Part shown: in pieces, positions 1 to 7,406 of the stretch | Layout of the letters: each line of letters begins with the position of its first letter | How positions within the stretch are numbered: the first letter of the stretch is position 1 | The notes under the pieces: generated by a model | What the model saw: the letters and a program-made list of their open reading frames with translations, nothing else | Told to the model about the DNA's origin: nothing | Database searches by the model: none | Translations under genes and position numbers: made by a program | Assembly: GCA_902491215.1 (NCBI GenBank) | Contig: CABUGV010000008.1 | Coordinates: 43,064 to 107,063, forward strand | Source: 43-108 sp001915545 | GTDB lineage: Bacteria > Bacteroidota > Bacteroidia > Bacteroidales > Bacteroidaceae | Length of the DNA stretch: 64,000 nt | Direction of reading: 5' to 3'

Positions 1-1
1 A

Positions 2-280
2 GCACATGGATACCTCACACTGTCGCTCTTGCCACACATGTGGAATCAGATCATACAGGTGAACAATCTGAAGATGATGGTGAATTATGGTATGGACAAG
101 ATGAAGTTCGGACAACCGGTAATAACAGGAAACAGTGTAAGACTTGTAACTACCCTTCAGTCCATAACAAATCTGAGAGGAACATGCAAGGCTGAAATAA
201 AATTCAGAATTGAAATCAAGGAAACAGGCAAAAAGGCTCTTGAAGGCATTGCAACATTCCTTTATTATTTCAACGACTGA
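2..280 (+). CDS. MaoC-like (hotdog-fold) dehydratase, 5'-truncated by the window edge
   Basis: The reading frame is open from base 2 and stops at 280, so only the C-terminal ~92 residues are present. An internal ATG at 29 is probably not the start, because the residues before it (AHGYLTLSLLPH) match the conserved hydratase segment of MaoC/NodN-type enoyl-CoA hydratases, a His-Gly turn on the central hotdog helix. The rest reads like the end of that fold, including the 'G.D..KFGQPV..GN.VR' segment typical of the family. A likely role is hydration of an enoyl-CoA thioester. The catalytic Asp/His pair lies partly outside the window, so the substrate cannot be judged. A strong terminator follows at 362-408. 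Confidence 0.7.
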   Translation, partial: AHGYLTLSLLPHMWNQIIQVNNLKMMVNYGMDKMKFGQPVITGNSVRLVTTLQSITNLRGTCKAEIKFRIEIKETGKKALEGIATFLYYFND

Positions 281-361
281 TGCATGTACAGCTCGAAAAG
301 AACTGCACAGACCTTAGATCAGGACAACAGAAGGCCTCAAGAATCAGGCCTTTAGATACAG

Positions 362-408
362 CATGACTGCACGGTGAAACATACAAACACCGGCAGTCAT
401 GTTTTTTG
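362..408 (+). terminator. Rho-independent terminator after the MaoC-like gene
   Basis: Arms 362-370 (CATGACTGC) and 393-401 (GCAGTCATG) are perfectly complementary. They are extended inward by CGGTG/CACCG and followed by TTTTTT at 402-407. It ends the upstream transcript and isolates the recombinase region. Confidence 0.85.
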
Positions 409-521
409 TGCCGGTTATATTACTGTTGATTGTGTGTAATTACCACCTTTGGGGATAATAATATATAAATTGACAAGGGGATATATAAAACACTGCTGAG
501 GATGTATTCCAAAGCTTAAAC

Positions 522-609
522 TGTGAGCGCCCGCAGCAAATATCGCGAGCGCGTACAAATTTCTTTACGAGCCCTCGCAATCAATCTGATATAGGCTCGC
601 ATTTCATTC
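522..609. repeat. 22-bp phased GAGCGCTC array, locus A (4 units)
   Basis: Four units start at 522, 544, 566 and 588, exactly 22 bp apart. Each carries a GC-rich core related to GAGCGCTC (GAGCGCCCGC, GAGCGCGTAC, GAGCCCTCGC, GGCTCGC) and then an AT-rich half. The last unit is the most degenerate. It lies in the 640-bp gap between the MaoC-like gene and the recombinase. Related arrays occur at 23456, 35955 and 61826 in the same register. Confidence 0.75.
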
Positions 610-919
610 TGCTCTGCAGAGAAATGCCAAATACACCTTACAGCGACGAAGAATTTTCGCCGTGAAGAACACTTTTGACAAATAAAAGTCACAAAAAACA
701 CGTCACATCTTTCATGCCATATATTTTTTGACAATATTTACGCATGTAAAAAGTGTATCCAACTATTTATTGTGACTTGCATAAAGTCAAGTGAGGGGGA
801 ATTTTATAAACAACAACCGGGGTGCAACTGCGAAACAGAATTTGGCTAACAAATATATATTGATACAGACAAAGGCATACAGTCGCTTTGTCTGCCTGTA
901 CGTAGTGTATACCCTATAA
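610..919. other. Non-coding region upstream of the recombinase
   Basis: About 310 bases of AT-rich DNA with no credible ORF. The only structure seen is an imperfect hairpin with 9-bp perfect arms CAGACAAAG (866-874) and CTTTGTCTG (886-894) and an 11-nt loop, ending 25 nt before the recombinase start. It could be an operator or an mRNA leader structure. No complete TTTG/TAnnTTTG promoter pair was found. Confidence 0.4.
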
Positions 920-2053
920 ATGTCACAATTGATTATTATGCATTTTATAGAGTTCATGAAAGATATAGCAGTCCACAAAAATCATATAGGAAAGTATAAG
1001 ACTGCAGGAAATTATGTCAGTGCCTTTCGTTCATTCAGTACATTCCTTTCACTGTATACCGGAACTGACGACATCGAAATTGGAGATATCGACCATCTGC
1101 TTATGCAGAAGTACGAATTTTACCTTCTAAACACAAGACAAATCACGCGAAATGCCAGCTCGGCATATATAAGATGTCTGAGAGCAACATACAATATGGC
1201 TGTTGAGGAAGACATGACAGCAGATCGCAAACCATTCAGGAAAGTTTACACAGGAGTGGACAAGACACAGAAACGAGCACTCAACAGAGCCACTCTCACA
1301 GCCATAATACAACTTGATTTCAGCAGAAATCCGCGTCTGGAATTCTACCGCGACATTTTCTTTTTCAGTTTCCTCGCACGAGGCATGTCGTTCATCGACA
1401 TAGCAAAACTGAAAGTAAGCAATATTGTCGGGGGCAACATTGTATACCATCGAAGCAAGACAGGTCAGAAACTTACAGTGAAAATCGACCGGCTTATGGG
1501 AGAAATCATCCAAAAATACCATCAAAAAGGCTCAGAACGCATTTTCCCTATAATAAGCGATGTGTACAACCCACGAGAATACGACACAGCCATACACAAA
1601 TACAATCACGCCCTTCGGCAGATTGCAGAACATGCAAATCTGAAGAACCGATTGACATCGTATGCGGCACGCCACAGCTGGGCCACAATTGCATACGAGC
1701 TGAACATTTCAATGAAGATTATCAGCGCAGGCATGGGACATACGTCCGAAAAAACGACTATGATATATTTGCGTTCGATAAGCAACGAAGAAATTGATGA
1801 CGCCTGCTCCGTAATTGCGGGAAATATCCTTAAACAGCAGAAAACAAAATACTGCAACAGACATAAACACAAATACGGTATAGAAATTACAGGGAGAACA
1901 AGATTTTCGGGCATAAAAAAACCTCTCGGGAAGAGAGGGAATCTAACTGACGGCAAATGTAGGCATATTTTTCACTTCAACAAAGAAATGAGACGGAAAA
2001 AGTCTGATAATTTTAGAAAAAAGTATGCTTTATTAGAAAAAGCACAGATTTAG
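920..2053 (+). CDS. Tyrosine recombinase, probable DNA invertase for the adjacent promoter
   Basis: A 377-residue tyrosine site-specific recombinase of the Bacteroidetes type. It has an N-terminal SAM-like core-binding domain (~1-105) and a C-terminal catalytic domain (~115-300). Visible catalytic residues are Arg154 (LARG), Lys180 (RSKTG), Arg251 (ARHSW), His274 (GHTS) and the nucleophile Tyr283 (MIYLRS). The first His of the usual HxxR box is not His here, as is common in this lineage. After Tyr283 comes an unusually long basic tail. Residues from about 340 onward are encoded inside the inverted-repeat-bounded segment 1936-2280, so inversion would change the ending: residue Gly340 becomes Cys and a stop follows residue 350. 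The neighbour is a surface lipoprotein whose only good promoter lies in that segment, which suggests the recombinase flips it. An integrase of a lost element is the alternative. Confidence 0.9.
   Translation: MSQLIIMHFIEFMKDIAVHKNHIGKYKTAGNYVSAFRSFSTFLSLYTGTDDIEIGDIDHLLMQKYEFYLLNTRQITRNASSAYIRCLRATYNMAVEEDMTADRKPFRKVYTGVDKTQKRALNRATLTAIIQLDFSRNPRLEFYRDIFFFSFLARGMSFIDIAKLKVSNIVGGNIVYHRSKTGQKLTVKIDRLMGEIIQKYHQKGSERIFPIISDVYNPREYDTAIHKYNHALRQIAEHANLKNRLTSYAARHSWATIAYELNISMKIISAGMGHTSEKTTMIYLRSISNEEIDDACSVIAGNILKQQKTKYCNRHKHKYGIEITGRTRFSGIKKPLGKRGNLTDGKCRHIFHFNKEMRRKKSDNFRKKYALLEKAQI
1921..1935 (+). repeat. Left inverted repeat of the invertible promoter segment
   Basis: ACCTCTCGGGAAGAG is the exact reverse complement of 2281-2295. 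Short inverted arms CCTCT/AGAGG flank an asymmetric 5-nt core (CGGGA), the layout of a tyrosine-recombinase crossover site. It lies inside the recombinase coding sequence, codons 334-339. Confidence 0.85.
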
Positions 2054-2280
2054 AGCACAAGAACCAAACATACGGATACGACGAGGCGGTATATCAATTG
2101 CAGAAAATTGATATACTTAAACTTCATGCGCCATAGCGCCAGAAAAACACCCTTTCAGGAACCCCATAACCTTAAAAAACCATTATACCCAATTATTTTT
2201 TATCCCCATAAACACAATATCACACATCAAAAAGCTATAGTCCTCATATACCAAATAAAAATTCATGCAATTCTGTACAC
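1936..2280. promoter_or_regulatory. Predicted invertible promoter segment (OFF orientation in this assembly)
   Basis: A 345-bp segment bounded by a perfect 15-bp inverted repeat. It contains one full Bacteroidetes promoter, on the minus strand: -33 TTTG (1984-1981), a 19-nt spacer, and -7 TACATTTG (1961-1954). Its predicted start near 1947 fires leftward into the 3' end of the recombinase. On the plus strand of the segment no TTTG is found at all. Inversion (x to 4216-x) would place the -7 box at 2255-2262 and the start near 2269, reading through the right repeat into the lipoprotein gene at 2365. The segment also contains a hairpin with 11-bp arms at 2089-2099 and 2106-2116, just after the recombinase stop. 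No other gene is seen in 2054-2364. Confidence 0.8.
1954..1984 (-). promoter_or_regulatory. Bacteroidetes promoter inside the invertible segment
   Basis: TTTG-N19-TACATTTG on the minus strand matches the Bacteroides -33/-7 consensus at every defined position. In this orientation it produces antisense RNA across the end of the recombinase gene. After inversion it would drive the lipoprotein. Confidence 0.75.
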
Positions 2281-2295
2281 CTCTTCCCGAGAGGT
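2281..2295 (-). repeat. Right inverted repeat of the invertible promoter segment
   Basis: CTCTTCCCGAGAGGT is the exact reverse complement of 1921-1935. The site is embedded in a wider near-palindrome at 2276-2298 (arms TACACCTCT/AGAGGTGTA, core TCCCG). It would form a 5'-leader hairpin in an ON-state transcript. Confidence 0.85.
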
Positions 2296-2364
2296 GTATT
2301 GAAGCACATCTTGAGGGGATAAATAGTGGTACATATTGTAATAGTTTTTTTAATTAATTTAAAC

Positions 2365-5300
2365 ATGAAAAGAAAGTTTGTAAATGCAATCTTGTTCGGG
2401 GCTCTCATTGTAGCTTCGTCAAGCGTAGTGCAGTCTTGTAAGGACTATGACGACGACATCGACGGCCTTCAGACTGAGATTACAACAAGCGCAGAAGACC
2501 TTACATCGCTCATCGACGAGAAGGTTGCCAACGTACAGAAGGAGATAACATCTCTCGAAAGCCAGATTCCGGCGCTCGAGGAGGCTTACAAGGCCGCCGA
2601 CGCAGCTCTGAACACTGCCATCGAGAATGCTACCAACGACGCCAAGGGCTACGCTGACATTCAGGCGGCAGAAGCTCAGACTGCGGCTATCGCTGCAGCT
2701 CAGAACGCCGTGGAACAGGCTAAGAGTGAACTTCAGGCATCGCTCGATGCAGCAAACAAGATCATCGACGAGCAGGGAAAAACCGTATCGTCTCTTCTTG
2801 AAGCCGACAAGACTCTCACTAGCGGTATAGAAGCAGCTCAAGCTCAGGCAGACAAGGCATACGCACTTGCAGAACAAGCATCACAGACTGCAGCAGAAAA
2901 CAAGGCTGAAATTGAAAAACTCAGCACTGATCTTGGAAAGATCAAAGAAACGCTCAATTCGCAGATTACTATCTTCGGCGAACAGATTTCAGACATATTG
3001 GCTACTGCCAACCAGAACAAAGCCGACATCGAGGCTCAGGAAGCAGCTCTTGCACAGGTGAAGGCAGACAACGAGAAGGCTCTTCAGGCCCTTGGCAACG
3101 AGGATGAAGAACTCAGGAAACTCATAGAAGCAAACCAAACTTCTATCGAAACAACTCAGAAAGACATAGAAGAACTAAAGAAATCTGTTGCTGACAATCT
3201 TGCAGCTGCACAGCTTTACGCAGAAAGCCTTGTAAACGGAGCCAAGAAAGAGCTTCAGGATCAGATTGATAATGTAAATATAGATATCACAACCCTCAAG
3301 ACTCAGTACAGCAATCTTGAAGGAGAGATCAATCAGTTGAAAGCAGACTTCGCTTCAGATCTGAATGATGCCATTAATGGAGTAAACGGAGAAATAGATG
3401 GACTCGAACTCAAGGTCAACGGTATAACAACCGACCTGACAAGTCTTTCAGGAAGAGTAGACGTTGCAGAAGACGACATCGAATATCTGAAAGCAGCTCT
3501 TGAAGAATTGCTCGGAAGCGAAAGTGGTGACGGAGATGGAAGTGGCGAAAATCCTGGAGGAACAATTGAGGCTTTGGAAGGCAGAATCAAAGCAAACGAA
3601 GACAACATATCAAGTATAAATGATTCTATTGCCAGCATTAACGAGAACCTGCTTATTCTTAGCCAAAACCTTGCCAACATGATAACCAACATCATTGTGC
3701 AGGATACGGCTCAGTTAGAAAATGTTTATGCGAAAGTCACCAGATATACAACAAACCCTGGTGAAGCCGGTAAAATTTATTACGAATCAAATAGCCATAA
3801 AGTATACTTCCCTTACAAAGGTGCATCTGGAGCTTCAACACTCGAAATGAACCAATATAATGTAGAAAGGAATGGAGGATATCTTTATCTGACTATCAAT
3901 CCTACAAATGTAAACTTCGAAGACACTCCATTAATGCTGGAAAACAGCCTTGGAGAATCTGCCAACAACGGAGCAAACAACAGCTACGCATGGAGTTTGG
4001 ATGAACTTGATCAGTCTCAGAGAAAGACTCCTATTACAAGATCCGGTCTTGAAAACGAAAATGCATCAAGCAACGGTCTATATCAGGCAAAGCTTATACT
4101 TGACCAGAACAACAAGTTTGACGCTCCTGCGACAAACGATAAAGTTGCATATGCCGTAGTAACAGAATACAAGACTACGAACAATAAAACAAACGAAGAT
4201 GGTACCACTGAAAAGGAGACAAAGACACATAAGGTATATTCAAAATATGAAATAAGCCTTAATACAGTAGAAGCCGACCATCTTACAGATCAAGACATTG
4301 AGCTCAAGGGATTGTATGTTGACGGCACAACTCCAGCCGGAAGTGGAACCGGATGCGATCTTAAGTTCAAAGTAGGTGTAAACGAGAACCTTGGAGGCTA
4401 CCTGGTTATGTCACCGGAAAGAGAAACACCAGCCAAAGCCGGTGATAAGGTTTACATGAAATATCTTACTTGTGTAAGAGCCTGCAAATCGCAGACTCCA
4501 ACAACAAATGACGAGAATCTTGTTAATTCCATGAATGCAAACGCCGGACTCAATCAGGCTTTGGATGAAAACAATGAGGCTTTTGACAAGATTCTTATCA
4601 ATAAGAACATCGAAAACGGTGCTATATATACATTCGCATATTATATATGGAACTATGACGGTTCGATTTACAAGAAGGAATTCAATGTAATATTCACAAA
4701 GGTTCTGATTGCAGAACAGACTCTTGCATGGAGCAATGAACCAACTTCAACATCGACAAGTGTTGAGTTTGAAGGAGATCCGAAGTTCAATACTACTGCA
4801 TGTATGACATCAGCACGAAACGTTTGGGTTTCAAATGCTACAAAAGTCAAGGTTGAAGGCAATGTCAACTCGATGGCCAACAACGCCTTTAAGAATATCG
4901 AGTTCTACAACAATGAGGATAACGTTGTAAAGGACGTAATGATAAGCGGCGTTACCAGCAGCATGGAAAATATAAATGTAAACGCCATAGCTAAGATGAC
5001 GCTTACTTATGATCCTTCGGCTGTTGAATATGGCAAGACATACACTATACCTGTCGTATTCTACAATGAGCAGAACAACGAGGTCAATACTGTAAATATC
5101 AAGTTCACAATGAATCGTCCTACAAAATATGACAACAACATCGTCCTTATTGAGGCCGCATTCAACGGAAATCAGACTACAGCATGGGCTCAGTATGATC
5201 AAAACATTGACGGATATGCTTATTATGACATCAACGGTTCTATTGCAAACACTATAGATGGTGCAGTTGAAAGACTCCAAGAATTTGACGCTTGTCATGT

Positions 5301-5907
5301 AAGATTCAATGATCCAACTGATTATACTAGACCTGAGAACAGTGCTTATCAGCCATCTCAGTTGCCAACACCTGGGGATTACAATATGATTGTACCAAAA
5401 CAGGCTGTTGTTGATGAATTTGTATACAAGAACTTTGAAAGTGGTATTGAATACTACCGTTTCTCTAACATTTGGAAAGCAACTAAGACATTTGATATTG
5501 TATTCAAGAGTCCTATCAAGTATGCAGAAGCTAAATTCGAGAACAACCTGACAGTACTCTACAATGGAGGCGAACTCAGAATCGGAGATAGCCGTATTTC
5601 ATGCCAGGATCCATCAACAGCTACAACTAAAGAAATCAACTTCTTTGGAAGTGCTGCTGATGTAAGAATTGACAATGTAAGTGTTGAATTTGCAGAACCA
5701 GGCAACAGCAACAATGCGTTGATTGGCGCAGCAACTGTTGAAAGCGATGGCTCTGGTATCAAGATAACAACAACAAATACTGTTGCTATGCAAAGAGATA
5801 CAGACATCAAGTTCAACCTCAAAGTTGTTGACAAGTTCGGTTGTACATCATACAAACCATTTACTGTCAAAGTTGTCAAGAATGATTCCGGAAACGGTAA
5901 CAACTGA
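2365..5907 (+). CDS. Large phase-variable coiled-coil surface lipoprotein (S-layer-like)
   Basis: A 1180-residue lipoprotein. The ATG at 2365 is preferred over the GTG at 2326 because it opens directly on a type II signal (MKRKFVNAILFGALIVASS...) with the lipidated Cys near residue 25. That Cys is followed by KDYDDD, the acidic pattern linked to surface export of Bacteroidetes lipoproteins. Residues ~35-400 are Ala/Glu/Lys/Gln-rich heptads predicting a long parallel coiled coil, then a Gly/Ser/Glu linker (SGDGDGSGENPGG), then ~700 residues of beta-rich, Asn/Thr-rich sequence. The layout resembles the phase-variable S-layer/surface proteins of gut Bacteroides, but no named domain is certain. 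Expression should depend on the invertible segment immediately upstream. A terminator follows at 5932. Confidence 0.85.
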   Translation: MKRKFVNAILFGALIVASSSVVQSCKDYDDDIDGLQTEITTSAEDLTSLIDEKVANVQKEITSLESQIPALEEAYKAADAALNTAIENATNDAKGYADIQAAEAQTAAIAAAQNAVEQAKSELQASLDAANKIIDEQGKTVSSLLEADKTLTSGIEAAQAQADKAYALAEQASQTAAENKAEIEKLSTDLGKIKETLNSQITIFGEQISDILATANQNKADIEAQEAALAQVKADNEKALQALGNEDEELRKLIEANQTSIETTQKDIEELKKSVADNLAAAQLYAESLVNGAKKELQDQIDNVNIDITTLKTQYSNLEGEINQLKADFASDLNDAINGVNGEIDGLELKVNGITTDLTSLSGRVDVAEDDIEYLKAALEELLGSESGDGDGSGENPGGTIEALEGRIKANEDNISSINDSIASINENLLILSQNLANMITNIIVQDTAQLENVYAKVTRYTTNPGEAGKIYYESNSHKVYFPYKGASGASTLEMNQYNVERNGGYLYLTINPTNVNFEDTPLMLENSLGESANNGANNSYAWSLDELDQSQRKTPITRSGLENENASSNGLYQAKLILDQNNKFDAPATNDKVAYAVVTEYKTTNNKTNEDGTTEKETKTHKVYSKYEISLNTVEADHLTDQDIELKGLYVDGTTPAGSGTGCDLKFKVGVNENLGGYLVMSPERETPAKAGDKVYMKYLTCVRACKSQTPTTNDENLVNSMNANAGLNQALDENNEAFDKILINKNIENGAIYTFAYYIWNYDGSIYKKEFNVIFTKVLIAEQTLAWSNEPTSTSTSVEFEGDPKFNTTACMTSARNVWVSNATKVKVEGNVNSMANNAFKNIEFYNNEDNVVKDVMISGVTSSMENINVNAIAKMTLTYDPSAVEYGKTYTIPVVFYNEQNNEVNTVNIKFTMNRPTKYDNNIVLIEAAFNGNQTTAWAQYDQNIDGYAYYDINGSIANTIDGAVERLQEFDACHVRFNDPTDYTRPENSAYQPSQLPTPGDYNMIVPKQAVVDEFVYKNFESGIEYYRFSNIWKATKTFDIVFKSPIKYAEAKFENNLTVLYNGGELRIGDSRISCQDPSTATTKEINFFGSAADVRIDNVSVEFAEPGNSNNALIGAATVESDGSGIKITTTNTVAMQRDTDIKFNLKVVDKFGCTSYKPFTVKVVKNDSGNGNN

Positions 5908-5931
5908 TTCAATCTAAATGACAAAAACAAG

Positions 5932-5976
5932 AAGTAAGAGGGATTAATGAGGGAACTCTATTCCCTCTTACTTTTA
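5932..5976 (+). terminator. Terminator after the surface lipoprotein
   Basis: Arms AAGTAAGAGGGA (5932-5943) and TCCCTCTTACTT (5962-5973) pair perfectly and are followed by TTTT. It separates the phase-variable gene from the small lipoprotein that starts 16 nt later. Confidence 0.8.
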
Positions 5977-5991
5977 TTAAAAACATACTAC

Positions 5992-6594
5992 ATGAAAAGG
6001 ATATTATATTTTTATATAATAATTCCAGTTACAATATTCGCTTGTTCATGCAACGGCGACGTGGTTAAACGCAAAGCAGATGATGCAAAACGCAAAGCTA
6101 CTGTTGAAGCTCCAGATTCAACAATTGTAGTATCCGTAAGCCGTATTAAAGACGACACTCTATATGCAAAATCAATAGAGACTGGAAGAGAGTACAAATA
6201 TTTCTACACAGAAGCCATCAAAAACAAAAAAATTCATGGAAAACTTACAGTCGAAGATACTCTAGCCATTACGGCAAATCACAAACTTCACGAACTGACA
6301 AAAGCAATCAACTTGTCTAATCTGTTAGGGCTATGGATGATAGAGGGAAAAGACTGCGAAGGCTTCAGATTTTGCAATAACAGCACAATATCGCCTGTAA
6401 ATATGTCAAATCTACTTTTCAAAGAATGGGATATATATAATGGTGACCTATATATCACATACAATAATGAAACAACATCTAAAAATACAAAGGAAAAAGT
6501 CCGAATAAATATTCTCGACGAGAACAATCTGAACATAACTATAAATGATGCCGATTTGATATGTAAAAAGCGTGGACTTATTACAATCGACTGA
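5992..6594 (+). CDS. Small lipoprotein of unknown function
   Basis: A 200-residue protein. The ATG at 5992 is chosen because it begins a signal sequence (MKRILYFYIIIPVTIF) ending at a lipobox-like ACSC. An upstream in-frame ATG at 5947 lies inside the terminator hairpin and is unlikely. The mature part is Lys/Asn-rich with no family I recognise. It contains a segment, 'LLGLWMIEG', reminiscent of lipocalin-like lipoproteins with the opening 'L.G.W', followed by beta-strand-rich sequence, so a small barrel is possible. It directly follows the phase-variable lipoprotein but after a terminator, so read-through or its own weak promoter must express it. Confidence 0.7.
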   Translation: MKRILYFYIIIPVTIFACSCNGDVVKRKADDAKRKATVEAPDSTIVVSVSRIKDDTLYAKSIETGREYKYFYTEAIKNKKIHGKLTVEDTLAITANHKLHELTKAINLSNLLGLWMIEGKDCEGFRFCNNSTISPVNMSNLLFKEWDIYNGDLYITYNNETTSKNTKEKVRINILDENNLNITINDADLICKKRGLITID

Positions 6595-6712
6595 TAGCAC
6601 AATTTCTCTTAGCGACGGAGTGAAAATTCATAATTCGCACTATCCCCAACTCATTTTTTAGCTAAGTTCGTTTTCACTCCGCCAATTTTAATTTTTTCAT
6701 AATATAATGCAC

Positions 6713-6753
6713 AGCTCTGCTTCTCCGAAAATGGAGTAGCGGAGCTATTTTTT
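6713..6753 (+). terminator. Terminator upstream of argR
   Basis: Arms AGCTCTGCTTCTCC (6713-6726) and GGAGTAGCGGAGCT (6733-6746), largely complementary, with an ATTTTTT tail. A second, longer-looped inverted repeat (CGGAGTGAAAA at 6616-6626 with TTTTCACTCCG at 6671-6681) sits just before it. Confidence 0.7.
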
Positions 6754-6756
6754 GTA

Positions 6757-6863
6757 TGAATATTTGCATAAAATTCCGCAAATCGAAAATTTATAACATT
6801 TTATGCATAAAAATGTAGTACAATCATTGTATATTCATGCATATTTAGTATTTTTGCATCACA
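6757..6863 (+). promoter_or_regulatory. argR promoter with ARG-box-like palindromes
   Basis: A promoter ATTG (6826-6829)-N19-TATTTTTG (6849-6856) fits the Bacteroidetes pattern. Around it are three AT-rich palindromes: TGAATATTTGCATA (6757-6770, close to the TGAATnnnnATTCA ARG box), the perfect TTTTATGCATAAAA (6799-6812), and TATTCATGCATA between the two promoter boxes. This placement suggests ArgR represses its own operon. Binding is inferred. Confidence 0.55.
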
Positions 6864-6882
6864 AAAGGAATAAATATACAAT

Positions 6883-7350
6883 ATGAAAAATAAATCCACG
6901 CGTCTAAGCACTATACGTGAGATAATTTCACGAAAAGAAATAGGCAGTCAGGAACAACTGCTCGACGAGCTGTCAAAAGAGGGTTACACGCTGACACAAG
7001 CTACTCTGTCAAGAGACCTCAAGCAACTCAAGGTTGCAAAAACAGCCACAGCCAACGGTGGATATTCATACATCATTCCGGAACAAAAGAACTACAGACG
7101 TGTGATGTATTCAAGTCCTCCAATAAACAACAGATGGGGATTTACTTCCATTCAGTTCTCCGGCAACATTGCAGTAGTCAAGACAAAACCAGGATATGCA
7201 AGCAGTCTGGCATCTGACATTGACAGCAGAAACATTCCTGAAATAATCGGAACTATTGCAGGAGACGACACAATAATGCTTATCATGGCAGAGGGAGCTT
7301 CGCAGGAAGACGTTTCGGACGCACTGCACCCGCTTATGCACATGCAATAA
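6883..7350 (+). CDS. argR: Arginine repressor ArgR
   Basis: A 155-residue ArgR/AhrC-family transcription regulator, the usual length. The N-terminal winged helix (~1-75) contains the recognition segment TLSRDLKQL. The C-terminal half (~80-155) is the oligomerisation and arginine-binding domain, with the conserved GTIAGDDTIML stretch whose Asp-Asp pair contacts arginine. It is first in a plus-strand cluster of arginine genes and is 56 nt from the next gene, so it probably autoregulates the operon through the palindromes upstream. Assignment is firm. The operator is inferred. Confidence 0.95.
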   Translation: MKNKSTRLSTIREIISRKEIGSQEQLLDELSKEGYTLTQATLSRDLKQLKVAKTATANGGYSYIIPEQKNYRRVMYSSPPINNRWGFTSIQFSGNIAVVKTKPGYASSLASDIDSRNIPEIIGTIAGDDTIMLIMAEGASQEDVSDALHPLMHMQ

Positions 7351-7406
7351 GAAAACGACTAAAGCTTAAAATAAACTTAAAAACGATACAGCAAAAAACT
7401 AGGAAA

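Noticed and set aside
522..609. Regularly spaced repeats as a CRISPR array
   Set aside because: Units are only 22 bp including the spacer, spacers are similar between loci, and no cas gene is in the window.
516..978. Two short minus-strand ORFs over the region upstream of the recombinase
   Set aside because: They overlap the 22-bp array and an AT-rich leader, show no family resemblance, and look like chance open frames.
2108..2302. A 64-codon ORF within the invertible segment
   Set aside because: It crosses the right inverted repeat, would be destroyed by inversion, and has no recognisable protein features.
2311..2338. A possible constitutive promoter (TTGA ... TACATATTG) between the right repeat and the lipoprotein
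   Set aside because: Both boxes deviate from the consensus and the spacing is short. Weak leaky expression cannot be excluded but it is not a match.
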